DNA of 16,624 nucleotides from positions 1 through 16,624 of the forward strand of contig CANQXC010000087.1 in NCBI GenBank assembly GCA_947627785.1, given 5' to 3'. Shown in pieces: positions 8,300 to 15,043 of the stretch (position 1 is its first letter; each line of letters starts with the position of its first letter). A program made the position numbers and the translations under genes. The DNA comes from an uncultured Clostridia bacterium (GTDB taxonomy: Bacteria; Bacillota; Clostridia; TANB77; CAG-508). Below the pieces are notes generated by a model. That model ran no database searches and had not been told where the DNA came from. It worked only from the letters and a program-made list of their open reading frames with translations.

Positions 8300-9667
8300 A
8301 TGGAAGATGGAAATGAAGGTAAGAATTTAGCACAAGATATGAAAAAAGAGGAAATAGCAGAACAATCTAATACAAAAGAAAATCAAGAAGTAACAGAAAA
8401 ATACTATATTAATATTAAAGAACTAGAACTAAATAGAATTAAGTTACAAAATGTTAATTTGGTAGAAAAAACAACTGAGGAAACAAATGAAAATGGACAA
8501 ACTGAAAATGTAGTAACATATGATATATATATGAAATTAAAAGATGGAGTATATGCAAATGTAGCTACAATAAATGAAGAAGGTAGAATTATACCTAATG
8601 AAGATATTTTAGATGATGATAGATTTAATGATGCTGATAAAGAAAAATTAGGAGCTGTAATAAATCAGCTAAAAGTAGAGCAACAGGTAAAAGTTAAACT
8701 AGATAAATTGCAAGAGCAATTAGAAGGAATAGAGGCAAAGACAAAAGAAGAAATTGAACAAGAAATGGAAGGAAAAGATAGAGATGATAGTATAAAAGAC
8801 AGAGATGAAACAGATAAGGAAAGAGAAGAAGAAAAAGATGATAAAGAAGAAGAAAATGATTTAAGAGAGGTTGAAGAGGAAGCGGAGCAAAAAGTTATTG
8901 CTAAAAGAAAACATATAGATGAAAAAAATGTATGTAAAATTAGGAGAGATAGTCAATTTTTTAAAAACTATCCTAATATACCAAAAACCGCATATTTCTA
9001 TTTAGATGAAAATGATAGAATGCAAGCTGAATATATAGACAAAGATGGACAAATACAAGAATTATCAGGATTTAATGAAATAAAAGATAAAACAAAAGTT
9101 ACAAGTTTTGGAAAAGATGGACAAGATGTAAAAGAAAATACTCCATATAGAGTAATGTCAGCAGAAGGTCTAGAAGATAAAAATAAAAATACACAAGATG
9201 TAAGGATTGCAATATATAAAGATAATTATGGATATTTAAGAATAGAAACAATACATCAAGGTAGAAATGGACAATGGGAAGGAAAAAATATTGATACATA
9301 TGGCAGAGATAGAAATACAACCAGAATGAATAGAATGATAGATGAAAAAGATAGAACTCCAACAACAGGTAAAATAGCAAAGAGACAAGAAGAGTTAAAA
9401 AGAAGTGGATTTAGCCAAGATGGATTATCACTAGATGAATTTAGTAAACAAAGAAAGATTACTGAATATGTAAGAGATGGATATACATTAGAGGAAGCAA
9501 ATAGTATTTATGATTATGTAGTAGGTGATTTACAATTAACAGAAGATAAAGCAAAAGAAAAAGTAAATGAAGAAAAATCTAAAGCAAATGCAGAAAAAGA
9601 GCCAAGACAAGCTGGTGGTAGAGATATGGGAGAAGAAGCTTATGATAGGTTATTTAACCACCATTAG
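8300..9667 (+). CDS. Uncharacterised charged cytoplasmic protein at the end of the T4SS operon
   Basis: 455 residues; the start is fixed by TGGAGGAAAG at 8286-8295. I do not recognise the family. It has no signal peptide or membrane segment. Residues about 30-110 look like a small alpha/beta domain (strands at YDIYMKLKDG and NVATINEEGRI). Residues about 115-205 are an extremely charged coiled coil (Lys/Glu/Asp/Arg runs such as DKEREEEKDDKEEEND). Residues about 210-345 form a beta-rich domain with FYLDENDRMQAEYID and YGYLRIETIHQGRNGQW. The C-terminal region (about 365-455) is helical. The gene follows the VirB8-like gene by 28 bases with no terminator between, so it is probably an operon member: a cytoplasmic accessory factor, a chaperone-like protein or a secreted substrate. 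None of these roles is shown by the sequence. Confidence 0.6.
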   Translation: MEDGNEGKNLAQDMKKEEIAEQSNTKENQEVTEKYYINIKELELNRIKLQNVNLVEKTTEETNENGQTENVVTYDIYMKLKDGVYANVATINEEGRIIPNEDILDDDRFNDADKEKLGAVINQLKVEQQVKVKLDKLQEQLEGIEAKTKEEIEQEMEGKDRDDSIKDRDETDKEREEEKDDKEEENDLREVEEEAEQKVIAKRKHIDEKNVCKIRRDSQFFKNYPNIPKTAYFYLDENDRMQAEYIDKDGQIQELSGFNEIKDKTKVTSFGKDGQDVKENTPYRVMSAEGLEDKNKNTQDVRIAIYKDNYGYLRIETIHQGRNGQWEGKNIDTYGRDRNTTRMNRMIDEKDRTPTTGKIAKRQEELKRSGFSQDGLSLDEFSKQRKITEYVRDGYTLEEANSIYDYVVGDLQLTEDKAKEKVNEEKSKANAEKEPRQAGGRDMGEEAYDRLFNHH

Positions 9668-9679
9668 TCAACATAAAAT

Positions 9680-9708
9680 TTGAAAGAAGCCGTAAAGTAT
9701 GGTATAAT
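9680..9708 (+). promoter_or_regulatory. Strong promoter for the 73-residue membrane protein
   Basis: TTGAAA (9680-9685), a 17-base spacer and TATAAT (9703-9708) with TGG just upstream (extended -10). The 11-mer TATGGTATAAT (9698-9708) is identical to that of the VirB6-gene promoter (2744-2754). Predicted start is about 9715. It lies only 12 bases after the stop codon of the preceding gene. Confidence 0.75.
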
Positions 9709-9732
9709 TAATATACAAATTGCCTTTACGGC
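9689..9732. promoter_or_regulatory. Inverted repeat GCCGTAAAG...CTTTACGGC around the -10 box (candidate operator)
   Basis: The left arm is at 9689-9697 and the right arm at 9724-9732, a perfect 9-bp match separated by 26 bases, with the -10 hexamer and predicted transcription start between the arms. This is the layout of a repressor site. In RNA read through from upstream it could also fold as a hairpin, but no T-run follows, so it is not a terminator. The right arm shares CCTTTACGG with the leader of the VirB6-like gene. Confidence 0.5.
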
Positions 9733-9750
9733 TAAATAATTGGAGGAGAA

Positions 9751-9972
9751 ATGATTACTTTCATCACGCTTCTGCTTATCATCTTGTCCCTGTTCGTCAA
9801 CCCAAACTGGTCCGTGGTTCTTGTAGGTTTGGTAATTCTCCTAAACGTAGTGAAAATATACCAGGTCAACAAGATTCGAAAATCAGACCCAGTAGAATGG
9901 GGTCTTACCATCATCATCAGTGGAATTTCGCTGGTGGTGGCGACTGGGCTTCTCATCTGGGCATTCGTCTAA
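9751..9972 (+). CDS. Small hydrophobic membrane protein of foreign composition
   Basis: 73 residues with ribosome site GGAGGAG (9742-9748) close to the ATG. Hydrophobic segments lie at about 2-16, 21-38 and 51-73. The first two are separated by NPNW; a basic then acidic loop (KIRKSDPVEW) precedes the third. I do not recognise a family. GC is about 45% against roughly 30% around it, with C or G at many third positions (ATC, CTG, GTC, CTC), which indicates recent transfer. It has its own promoter, a possible operator and terminators, forming an independent unit directly after the secretion operon. A small accessory membrane subunit, a toxin or immunity peptide, or a holin-like protein are all possible; none is demonstrated. 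The ribosome site, the membrane pattern and the fit between promoter and terminator make a real gene likely. Confidence 0.72.
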   Translation: MITFITLLLIILSLFVNPNWSVVLVGLVILLNVVKIYQVNKIRKSDPVEWGLTIIISGISLVVATGLLIWAFV

Positions 9973-9988
9973 GGGGTCCTTCAAAATC

Positions 9989-10021
9989 AGCTCGAATGAA
10001 AATTTCGGGCTTTTATTTTTT
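9989..10021 (+). terminator. Rho-independent terminator after the small membrane protein gene
   Basis: Stem AGCTCGAA (9989-9996) with TTCGGGCT (10004-10011), one G-U pair, loop of seven, followed by TTTATTTTTT. It ends the small gene's transcript and any read-through from the secretion operon, which shows no terminator of its own. Confidence 0.85.
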
Positions 10022-10030
10022 GTTATTGTA

Positions 10031-10078
10031 AAACAATTGTTGTAATTAAAATTAAGCAATTGTTTATTTTTCTTTTTT
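10031..10078 (+). terminator. Second, AT-rich terminator-like hairpin
   Basis: AAACAATTG (10031-10039) pairs with CAATTGTTT (10057-10065), and the stem extends by a U-G and a U-A pair. ATTTTTCTTTTTT follows. It insulates the downstream CAP gene from upstream transcription; the low-GC stem makes it weaker than the preceding one. Confidence 0.55.
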
Positions 10079-10127
10079 GTATAAAATTTTCAAAATTTAT
10101 CATACTAAAAATAGGAGATGATTTATT

Positions 10128-10883
10128 TTGAAAATTAAAAAAACTATAATTTCTTTAATATTATTAATAATGATAATTTCAATATCTAATATATCAACAG
10201 CAATGACACATTATCAAACAGTAGCTACACCAACAGGAATAGTTACAGCATCAGCATTAAATGTAAGACAAGGACCTGGGACAAATTATAAAATTGTAAC
10301 AATGGTATATAAAAATGAATATATAAGGATATTTGCACAAATTGGTGATTGGTATGTAATACAAACAGATAAAGATTACATTGGAATGGTAAGCAAAAGT
10401 TATGTAAGATTAATATACCCAACAGGTGGAACATCAACAAATCAGTCAGGTGTAAGCACTAATACAGGTACAAATACTAGCGAAACAAATAGTAATGGAT
10501 TAACACAAGATGAGCAAGAAACTTTTGATTTAATAAATGCACAAAGAACCTCTGCAGGACTTGCAGCATTAAAGGTAGATAGCGAGTTACAAAAAGTTGC
10601 GAGAGCAAAAGCACAAGATATGGTAGATAAAAACTATTTTTCACATACCTCTCCAACATATGGTTCACCATTTGATATGATGAAAAGCTTTGGAATAAAG
10701 TATAAAGCAGCTGGAGAAAACATTGCAGGAAATTCAAGCAATAGTGGAGCAGTAAAAGCATGGATGAATTCAGAAGGTCATAAAGCAAATATTTTAAGTA
10801 ATAATTATAATTACACAGGATTAGCAGTAGTAAGCAGTCCAAAATATGGAAAAATATATGTTCAAATGTTTATAGGTAAATAG
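10128..10883 (+). CDS. Secreted SH3b-CAP (SCP/YkwD-like) domain protein
   Basis: 251 residues starting at a TTG, chosen because AGGAGATG (10113-10120) sits seven bases upstream and the signal peptide begins there. The order is: signal peptide (1-25, cleavage probably near STA-MT), a bacterial SH3 domain (about 38-96, with the ALNVRQGPGTNY hallmark), a Ser/Thr/Asn/Gly linker (about 98-125), and a CAP domain (about 128-250). The conserved CAP residues are present: H173 (YFSHTSP), E197 (GENIAG), and E216 and H218 (SEGHKANIL). Proteins of this type are exported and associate with the cell wall. SH3b domains bind peptidoglycan; the biochemical activity of bacterial CAP domains is poorly defined. 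It has terminators on both sides and is probably monocistronic. A weak TTGTAT-N18-CATACT promoter at 10077-10106 is possible but not listed separately. Confidence 0.92.
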   Translation: MKIKKTIISLILLIMIISISNISTAMTHYQTVATPTGIVTASALNVRQGPGTNYKIVTMVYKNEYIRIFAQIGDWYVIQTDKDYIGMVSKSYVRLIYPTGGTSTNQSGVSTNTGTNTSETNSNGLTQDEQETFDLINAQRTSAGLAALKVDSELQKVARAKAQDMVDKNYFSHTSPTYGSPFDMMKSFGIKYKAAGENIAGNSSNSGAVKAWMNSEGHKANILSNNYNYTGLAVVSSPKYGKIYVQMFIGK

Positions 10884-10996
10884 ATTAAATAGAAAATATG
10901 TTGTAAGCAAGCAATAGAGAAAGATATATTTTTTCTAAGTGATGAAAAAAGTATATATAAAAGTTAAAAGAAAAATAACAAATATTAACAAAAAAC

Positions 10997-11034
10997 ATCC
11001 ACAATATGCACAGCATATTGTGGATAATTTTTTT
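10997..11034 (+). terminator. Rho-independent terminator after the CAP-protein gene
   Basis: A perfect 13-bp stem, ATCCACAATATGC (10997-11009) with GCATATTGTGGAT (11013-11025), and a three-base loop. AATTTTTTT follows. It lies about 115 bases after the stop codon of the CAP gene, with nothing recognisable in between. Confidence 0.92.
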
Positions 11035-11061
11035 GTATTATTTTGTATTTTGTGTTATACT
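11033..11061 (+). promoter_or_regulatory. Probable promoter of the cation exchanger gene
   Basis: An extended -10 element TGTTATACT (TATACT at 11056-11061) with a weak -35, TTGTAT, at 11033-11038 and a 17-base spacer. It begins directly at the end of the upstream terminator's T-run. Predicted start is near 11068, giving a leader of about 26 bases. Confidence 0.5.
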
Positions 11062-11093
11062 AATAAAGAAAAAATTCTTACCAAGGAGGAATA

Positions 11094-12059
11094 ATGTTAG
11101 TAACAATTTTTCTAATAATAATAGGATTTTTATTACTAATTTTTGGAGCAGATTTATTAGTTAGAGGTTCAAGTAATATTGCAAAACGTTTTCATATACC
11201 AGAAATGCTAATAGGCTTAACAATTGTAGCACTTGGAACTTCTATGCCGGAACTTATGATAACAATTAGCTCTGCAAATAAAGGTGCAACAGATTTAATT
11301 ATAGGTAATGCAATAGGAAGTAATTTGTGCAATTTACTTTTAATATTAAGTGTAACAGCAATTTTAAGACCGATAGAATTAGAAGGAGATGTAAAAATAG
11401 TACACTTACCTGTAGCATATCTTTCTACACTTGCAATACTTATTATGGGAGTAGGTGCATTTGGAAGCCAGCCAGGAGTTATTAGTAAGAAAGATGGAGA
11501 ATTATTAATTATTTTATATGGTATATATTTCCTATATCCAATTTTAATAGAAATAAAGGACATTTGGAAATCTGGAAGAGAAAATAAAAAGAATCATGAA
11601 AAGCCTAAAATTAGTATATTGCTTTCATTAGTATTTGTAGCAATAGGAGCAATATTGTTAAAATTTGGAGGAGACTTAGTTGTTGATGAGGCAAGCGAGC
11701 TTGCAACACTTTTTGGAATTAGTCAAAGTGTTATTGGATTAACAATTGTAGCAATAGGAACAGCACTTCCAGAAATGATTACATCAATTATAGCAATTAT
11801 AAAAGAAGAAGGTGGACTAGCTGTTGGAAACCTTATAGGGTCTTGTATATTAAATGCATTTCTAATTTTAGGAACAGGAGCAATAATAACACCACTCACA
11901 TTTTCAAGTGAATTTTATAGTGACTTAATATTATTAGCATCTTCTATATTGTTTATATGGATATCATGTTTTATAGGAAGGAAGGATACTATTACAAGAT
12001 ATAAAGCGGGTGTATTGTTGGTAGCTTATGTTATTTATATGATTCAACTATTTAGATAA
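11094..12059 (+). CDS. Na+/Ca2+ exchanger family (YrbG/CaCA) membrane antiporter
   Basis: 321 residues, a typical length, about ten membrane helices; AAGGAGGA ends four bases before the ATG. It exchanges Ca2+ for Na+ (or H+) across the cell membrane. Both inverted alpha repeats of the family are clear. Alpha-1 has GLTIVALGTSMPE with E53, then GNAIGSNLCN. Alpha-2 has GLTIVAIGTALPE with E227, then GNLIGSCILN. The two glutamates are the central cation ligands of the family. The usual Ser of the alpha-2 GTSxPE motif is Ala here (A224), and the usual GSN is GSC; both are seen directly and may alter ion coordination or preference. A hydrophilic loop (about residues 159-172) separates the two halves. 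It has its own promoter, and the gene after it is unrelated, so it is probably a single-gene unit. The exact ions cannot be told from sequence. Confidence 0.9.
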   Translation: MLVTIFLIIIGFLLLIFGADLLVRGSSNIAKRFHIPEMLIGLTIVALGTSMPELMITISSANKGATDLIIGNAIGSNLCNLLLILSVTAILRPIELEGDVKIVHLPVAYLSTLAILIMGVGAFGSQPGVISKKDGELLIILYGIYFLYPILIEIKDIWKSGRENKKNHEKPKISILLSLVFVAIGAILLKFGGDLVVDEASELATLFGISQSVIGLTIVAIGTALPEMITSIIAIIKEEGGLAVGNLIGSCILNAFLILGTGAIITPLTFSSEFYSDLILLASSILFIWISCFIGRKDTITRYKAGVLLVAYVIYMIQLFR

Positions 12060-12199
12060 AAAAATAATAGCATTGTAACTTTTGATAAAATCCACTTAAA
12101 ACTTATAATTCATTAAGATAGAGCCACTCCATTTATAGAATTTCCAATTGGTACATTAATAAATTTAAATATAAAGTATAAAAGAGAAGAGGAATAATT

Positions 12200-12826
12200 T
12201 TGAAAAAAGAAGAAGCAATAAATGTAATAAAAATTTTAAAAGAATATTATCCAGATGCAACATGTAGTTTAGATTTTAAAACTCCTTTTCAAATGGTAGT
12301 AGCAGTAATGTTATCAGCACAATGCACAGATGAAAGAGTAAATAAAACTACACCAAGTTTATTTGAAAAATATGGAACACCAGAAGCAATTTGCAATATG
12401 GAACTTGAAGAATTAGAAAGAATAATACATCCTTGTGGTTTTTATAAAAACAAAGCAAAGAATATAAAAGCAATGGCAAAAGTAATTGTAGAAAAGTATG
12501 ATGGTAAAGTACCGGAAACTATGGAAGAACTAATAAACTTACCGGGTGTAGGAAGAAAAAGTGCAAATGTTGTAATGCTAGAAGCATTTGGAAATCCTCA
12601 AGGAATAGCAATAGATACACATGCTAAAAGAATAGCAAATAGAGTAGGTTTATCTAAAAATACTACACCAGAAAAAATAGAACAAGACATTTTAAAATTA
12701 ATACCAAAAGAATATTATAAAGACGTAAATCACTTACTTGTGTGGCATGGAAGAAATATATGTGATGCAAGAAAACCAAAATGCACGGAATGTCCAATAA
12801 AAAAGTATTGTAAATGGGGAACTTAA
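12200..12826 (+). CDS. nth: Endonuclease III, DNA glycosylase/AP lyase
   Basis: 208 residues, the normal length. It is a bifunctional base-excision repair enzyme that removes oxidised pyrimidines and then cleaves at the abasic site. The helix-hairpin-helix LPGVGRKSA carries the catalytic lysine K120, and D139 (AIDTHAKR) is the second catalytic residue. The C-terminal Cys-X6-Cys-X2-Cys-X5-Cys at 188, 195, 198 and 204 forms the [4Fe-4S] cluster site. The start is a TTG with AGAAGAGGA (12185-12193) upstream, and no in-frame ATG competes. The 140-base gap upstream holds only a weak promoter-like pair (TTGGTA at 12148, TATAAA at 12170). All key residues are intact. Confidence 0.97.
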   Translation: MKKEEAINVIKILKEYYPDATCSLDFKTPFQMVVAVMLSAQCTDERVNKTTPSLFEKYGTPEAICNMELEELERIIHPCGFYKNKAKNIKAMAKVIVEKYDGKVPETMEELINLPGVGRKSANVVMLEAFGNPQGIAIDTHAKRIANRVGLSKNTTPEKIEQDILKLIPKEYYKDVNHLLVWHGRNICDARKPKCTECPIKKYCKWGT

Positions 12827-12899
12827 TATTATTGATGTAAATTTAATTAATAATTATTAATTTTGTATAAAAAATGGCTATATAAAAAATACATGTAAC

Positions 12900-12941
12900 A
12901 AAAATCACTCTAGTTAAATATAATTAGCTAGGGTGATTTTT
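12900..12941 (+). terminator. Terminator-like hairpin abutting the patatin start codon
   Basis: AAAAATCACTCTAG (12900-12913) pairs with CTAGGGTGATTTTT (12928-12941): 14 pairs with one U-G wobble and a 14-base loop. The A- and T-runs flanking a GC-richer core are the usual look of a terminator for nth. However, the right arm also contains the Shine-Dalgarno AGGGTGA of the next gene, and its ATG begins at the very next base. The hairpin would therefore also hide that ribosome site in any read-through transcript. Confidence 0.7.
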
Positions 12942-13802
12942 ATGAGTTTAGCCATTTGTTTAGCAGGCGGAGGAGTAAAAGGTTCAGCACATATAGGAGT
13001 TTTAAAAGCATTAGAGGAAGAAAAAATAGAATATGATTACATATCAGGAACATCATCAGGAAGTATTGTTGCGAGTTTAAGTGCTATGGGATATAGTTCA
13101 GATGAAATATATGGTCTATTTAAAAAATATTGCAAAAAAATTAAGTATATTGATTTTTGGTATGTATGGAAATTAATTGTAGGTGCATTTTTTACAAGAA
13201 AAATAATTGTTGATGGTTTAAACAGTGGTAATACTATTGAAAAAATAGTAAATGAAGCGGCAAAGGAAAAAGGAATATATAATATAAATCAAATAAAAAG
13301 GAATTTGCTTATTCCAAGTGTTGAGCTAAGTAATGGAAAATTAAATATGTTTTCTTCAATGAATAAGAGAGCGGGATATTCGGATAAGATTACATATATA
13401 AATGATATAAATATTGGCAAGGCTGTAAGGGCAAGTTGCAGTTATCCGGGTGTATTTTCTCCATGTAAATATAATGGTAAGCAACTAATTGATGGTGGAA
13501 TTAGAGAAAACATTCCATGGAAAGAAGCAAAAGCAAATGGTGCTGATAAAGTATTTTGTATAAAGTTTCAAAATGAAAAAGATGTAAAATTAAGAAATAA
13601 CATTATAGATATATTATCTAGCTCAATGGATATTATGTGCCATGAATTATCTAATTATGAGTTAGAAGGCGCAGACTATGTACTAAATTTAAAGACTAAG
13701 AATGTATCGCTATTAGATACAAGTAAGATAGATGAATTATATGAGCTTGGCTATAAAGAAGGGAAAAAATATGTAAAAGAAGTGTTAAAGGGAATAAAAT
13801 AA
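12942..13802 (+). CDS. Patatin-like phospholipase (RssA/NTE family)
   Basis: 286 residues from the ATG at 12942, chosen because AGGGTGA (12930-12936) precedes it. A GTG at 12933 in the same frame would add three residues but lies inside that ribosome site. It is a Ser-Asp dyad hydrolase acting on phospholipids or other lipid esters. The oxyanion-hole motif is GGGVKG (9-14), the nucleophile elbow GTSSG (Ser 39) and the dyad aspartate lies in LIDGGIREN (Asp 184). The length and the lack of a membrane or signal segment fit the small cytoplasmic RssA-type proteins. It stands alone between nth and a foreign-looking cassette. Expression may be controlled by the hairpin over its ribosome site. Substrate unknown. 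Confidence 0.93.
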   Translation: MSLAICLAGGGVKGSAHIGVLKALEEEKIEYDYISGTSSGSIVASLSAMGYSSDEIYGLFKKYCKKIKYIDFWYVWKLIVGAFFTRKIIVDGLNSGNTIEKIVNEAAKEKGIYNINQIKRNLLIPSVELSNGKLNMFSSMNKRAGYSDKITYINDINIGKAVRASCSYPGVFSPCKYNGKQLIDGGIRENIPWKEAKANGADKVFCIKFQNEKDVKLRNNIIDILSSSMDIMCHELSNYELEGADYVLNLKTKNVSLLDTSKIDELYELGYKEGKKYVKEVLKGIK

Positions 13803-13833
13803 AACCCTTATCCTGTGAAAAGCTCTGGTTGCC

Positions 13834-13862
13834 TTGACATTAACATAATATACTGATATAAT
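13834..13862 (+). promoter_or_regulatory. Perfect-consensus promoter
   Basis: TTGACA (13834-13839), exactly 17 bases, TATAAT (13857-13862), with TG one base before the -10 (extended -10). All twelve hexamer bases match the sigma-A consensus. Predicted start is near 13869. The next ATG with a ribosome site is at 13956, so the leader is about 87 bases and could hold regulation, though no strong hairpin was seen there. Confidence 0.9.
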
Positions 13863-13955
13863 ATTCAAGTACATTTTATAGCAATAAGCTATATGTATAA
13901 TTGGTGCAGGTCAGTCGCCAATATAAATCTTAATAAATTTAGGAGGATTTATCAA

Positions 13956-14486
13956 ATGCAAGTATTCAAAATCTCTGTTAAGTTTGAAGAAAACGGAGAG
14001 TGGAGCAATCGGGAAAGTGACAGCGAGGGATACTTGGTAAAGAAATATGACAACGACATAGTACTTGGGTATGTAAACCCAACTTATCGCACCAAATGTA
14101 ATGAGAGATTCATTAGTGGTTTATACATTAATGAAAAAAAATTGGTCTTTTTACAGATGGTAAATGTTTCATCCTTATCCCCAATATGCTATTGTTTTCC
14201 TGATGTAAAGCTGGAAGGATACTGGTCAGGCTATGATGTTCCGCTGGGCTTCTTTCCAGTCTATCCGGGGCATGCATGTTCTCAAGGACATGCCAAAATT
14301 AACATTAGTGAGATTCAAGGTGATGAGGCAGAAAAGATTGCAGAAGAAACCGAAAAGGTGTATAAGAAAAATGTTGAAGAGACATCTCTGGGAAATAGAT
14401 ACATCATTAGTAAGACAGCAGATCTTATAGACTTTTTAGAAAAAGATATGGTTTTACAGATGCAGTTGCATTGTGAAAGATGGTAA
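13956..14486 (+). CDS. Unknown 176-residue cytoplasmic protein, probably transferred
   Basis: The start is set by AGGAGG (13941-13946), nine bases before the ATG at 13956. An in-frame ATG at 13893 would add 21 residues but has no ribosome site. I do not recognise a family. There is no signal peptide or membrane segment. The first 100 residues look beta-rich, with alternating hydrophobic and charged residues (FKISVKF, DIVLGYV). A Cys-containing middle follows (SPICYCFP; PGHACSQGHAK), then a helical C-terminus (about 110-176, with EAEKIAEETEKVYKK). GC is higher than in neighbours (about 40% by eye) with codons such as CGG, CGC and CCG that are rare elsewhere in the window. With a consensus promoter before it and a large hairpin after it, the gene forms a self-contained cassette. 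Cys/His spacing might bind a metal; that is only a guess. Confidence 0.75.
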   Translation: MQVFKISVKFEENGEWSNRESDSEGYLVKKYDNDIVLGYVNPTYRTKCNERFISGLYINEKKLVFLQMVNVSSLSPICYCFPDVKLEGYWSGYDVPLGFFPVYPGHACSQGHAKINISEIQGDEAEKIAEETEKVYKKNVEETSLGNRYIISKTADLIDFLEKDMVLQMQLHCERW

Positions 14487-14496
14487 AAACTGACCT

Positions 14497-14548
14497 AAAT
14501 AGTGGTAGTGTTGCTTTTTTGTAATACTACCACTATTTAATTTATTGT
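14497..14548. terminator. 18-bp hairpin, probable bidirectional terminator
   Basis: Positions 14497-14514 pair with 14521-14538. Thirteen outer pairs are perfect (AAATAGTGGTAGT with ACTACCACTATTT); the inner five include two G-U pairs. The loop is TTTTTT. AATTTATT follows on the + strand, and on the minus strand a T-run (reverse of TAAAAACT at 14484-14491) follows a few bases later. It lies between two convergent genes, as expected for a shared terminator. Confidence 0.75.
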
Positions 14549-14608
14549 GAAAATATTTTTGAAATCAATTCTTAAATTTTTGAACAAAAATAGTTGGTAA
14601 AAAAATTA

Positions 14609-15043
14609 TTATAGATATTTCTTTAATGTTTCAACACTATCTTCTTGCATATTAACAAAATCATTTAAAATAGATTTTACATCATTTGCTGCATTAGGAT
14701 TTTGATTTATCAAACGTCTTCCTTCAATAATCCCCATATTAGTTCCTTGCATTAATAATTCAGATAATTTTGAATCAGTATCATCTTTTATTGTTCTAAT
14801 TTGTATACCATACCAAGTCATCATCTTATTCATGGCATTAGTTTCATGTGGTTCTTTGTCGCTATAATTAGGGTATAAGTTATTTACTCTTCGTGATATA
14901 TCCTTATATTTGTTATATTCAACCTCTAATACATGTTTTAAATCACTAGCATTAACTTTTTCAGAAACAAAATTAATTGCATCCATTCCCATAGTAGCTC
15001 CTTTATTAACTTCATCTAAAATATTCAAATTTTGATTTTCCAT
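14609..15043 (-). CDS. Ferritin-like helical protein of unknown function
   Basis: 144 residues from the ATG whose codon begins at 15043. AAAGGAATG just upstream is its likely ribosome site. An in-frame ATG at 15061 would add six residues but would contain that site. The protein is almost all helix, with about four long amphipathic helices and a DEVNKGATMGMDAI start. It also has a GTNMGIIEGRRLIN segment and an EEDSVETLKKYL-like end (here MQEDSVETLKKYL). I recall similar short proteins as common in Clostridia, annotated as hypothetical or ferritin-like; spore association has been suggested for some helical-bundle relatives, but nothing here shows it. There is no clear set of iron ligands (few paired ExxH motifs), so enzyme activity is doubtful. 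It is transcribed towards the 18-bp hairpin, and is divergent from dxr. Confidence 0.8.
   Translation of the reverse strand: MENQNLNILDEVNKGATMGMDAINFVSEKVNASDLKHVLEVEYNKYKDISRRVNNLYPNYSDKEPHETNAMNKMMTWYGIQIRTIKDDTDSKLSELLMQGTNMGIIEGRRLINQNPNAANDVKSILNDFVNMQEDSVETLKKYL

Noticed and set aside
9720..10031. 103-residue reading frame in another frame over the small membrane protein
   Set aside because: It starts inside the leader without a ribosome site, runs through the terminator, and has no coherent hydrophobic pattern, whereas the 9751 frame has GGAGGAG and clear membrane segments.
9668..10127. Attachment site or tRNA at the end of the secretion operon
   Set aside because: No tRNA-like cloverleaf or tRNA 3' end and no integrase is visible; without a second flanking copy an att site cannot be supported.
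12919..12924. TATAAT as a called promoter of the patatin gene
   Set aside because: The bases 17 upstream (TAACAA) match the -35 consensus poorly and there is no extended -10, so it is mentioned only as a possibility.
13893..13955. Upstream in-frame ATG for the unknown 176-residue protein
   Set aside because: No Shine-Dalgarno precedes it, while AGGAGG stands at the right distance from the ATG at 13956.
14497..14538. Hairpin as a miniature transposable element
   Set aside because: Length, loop and position between convergent genes fit a terminator; no target-site duplication was seen.
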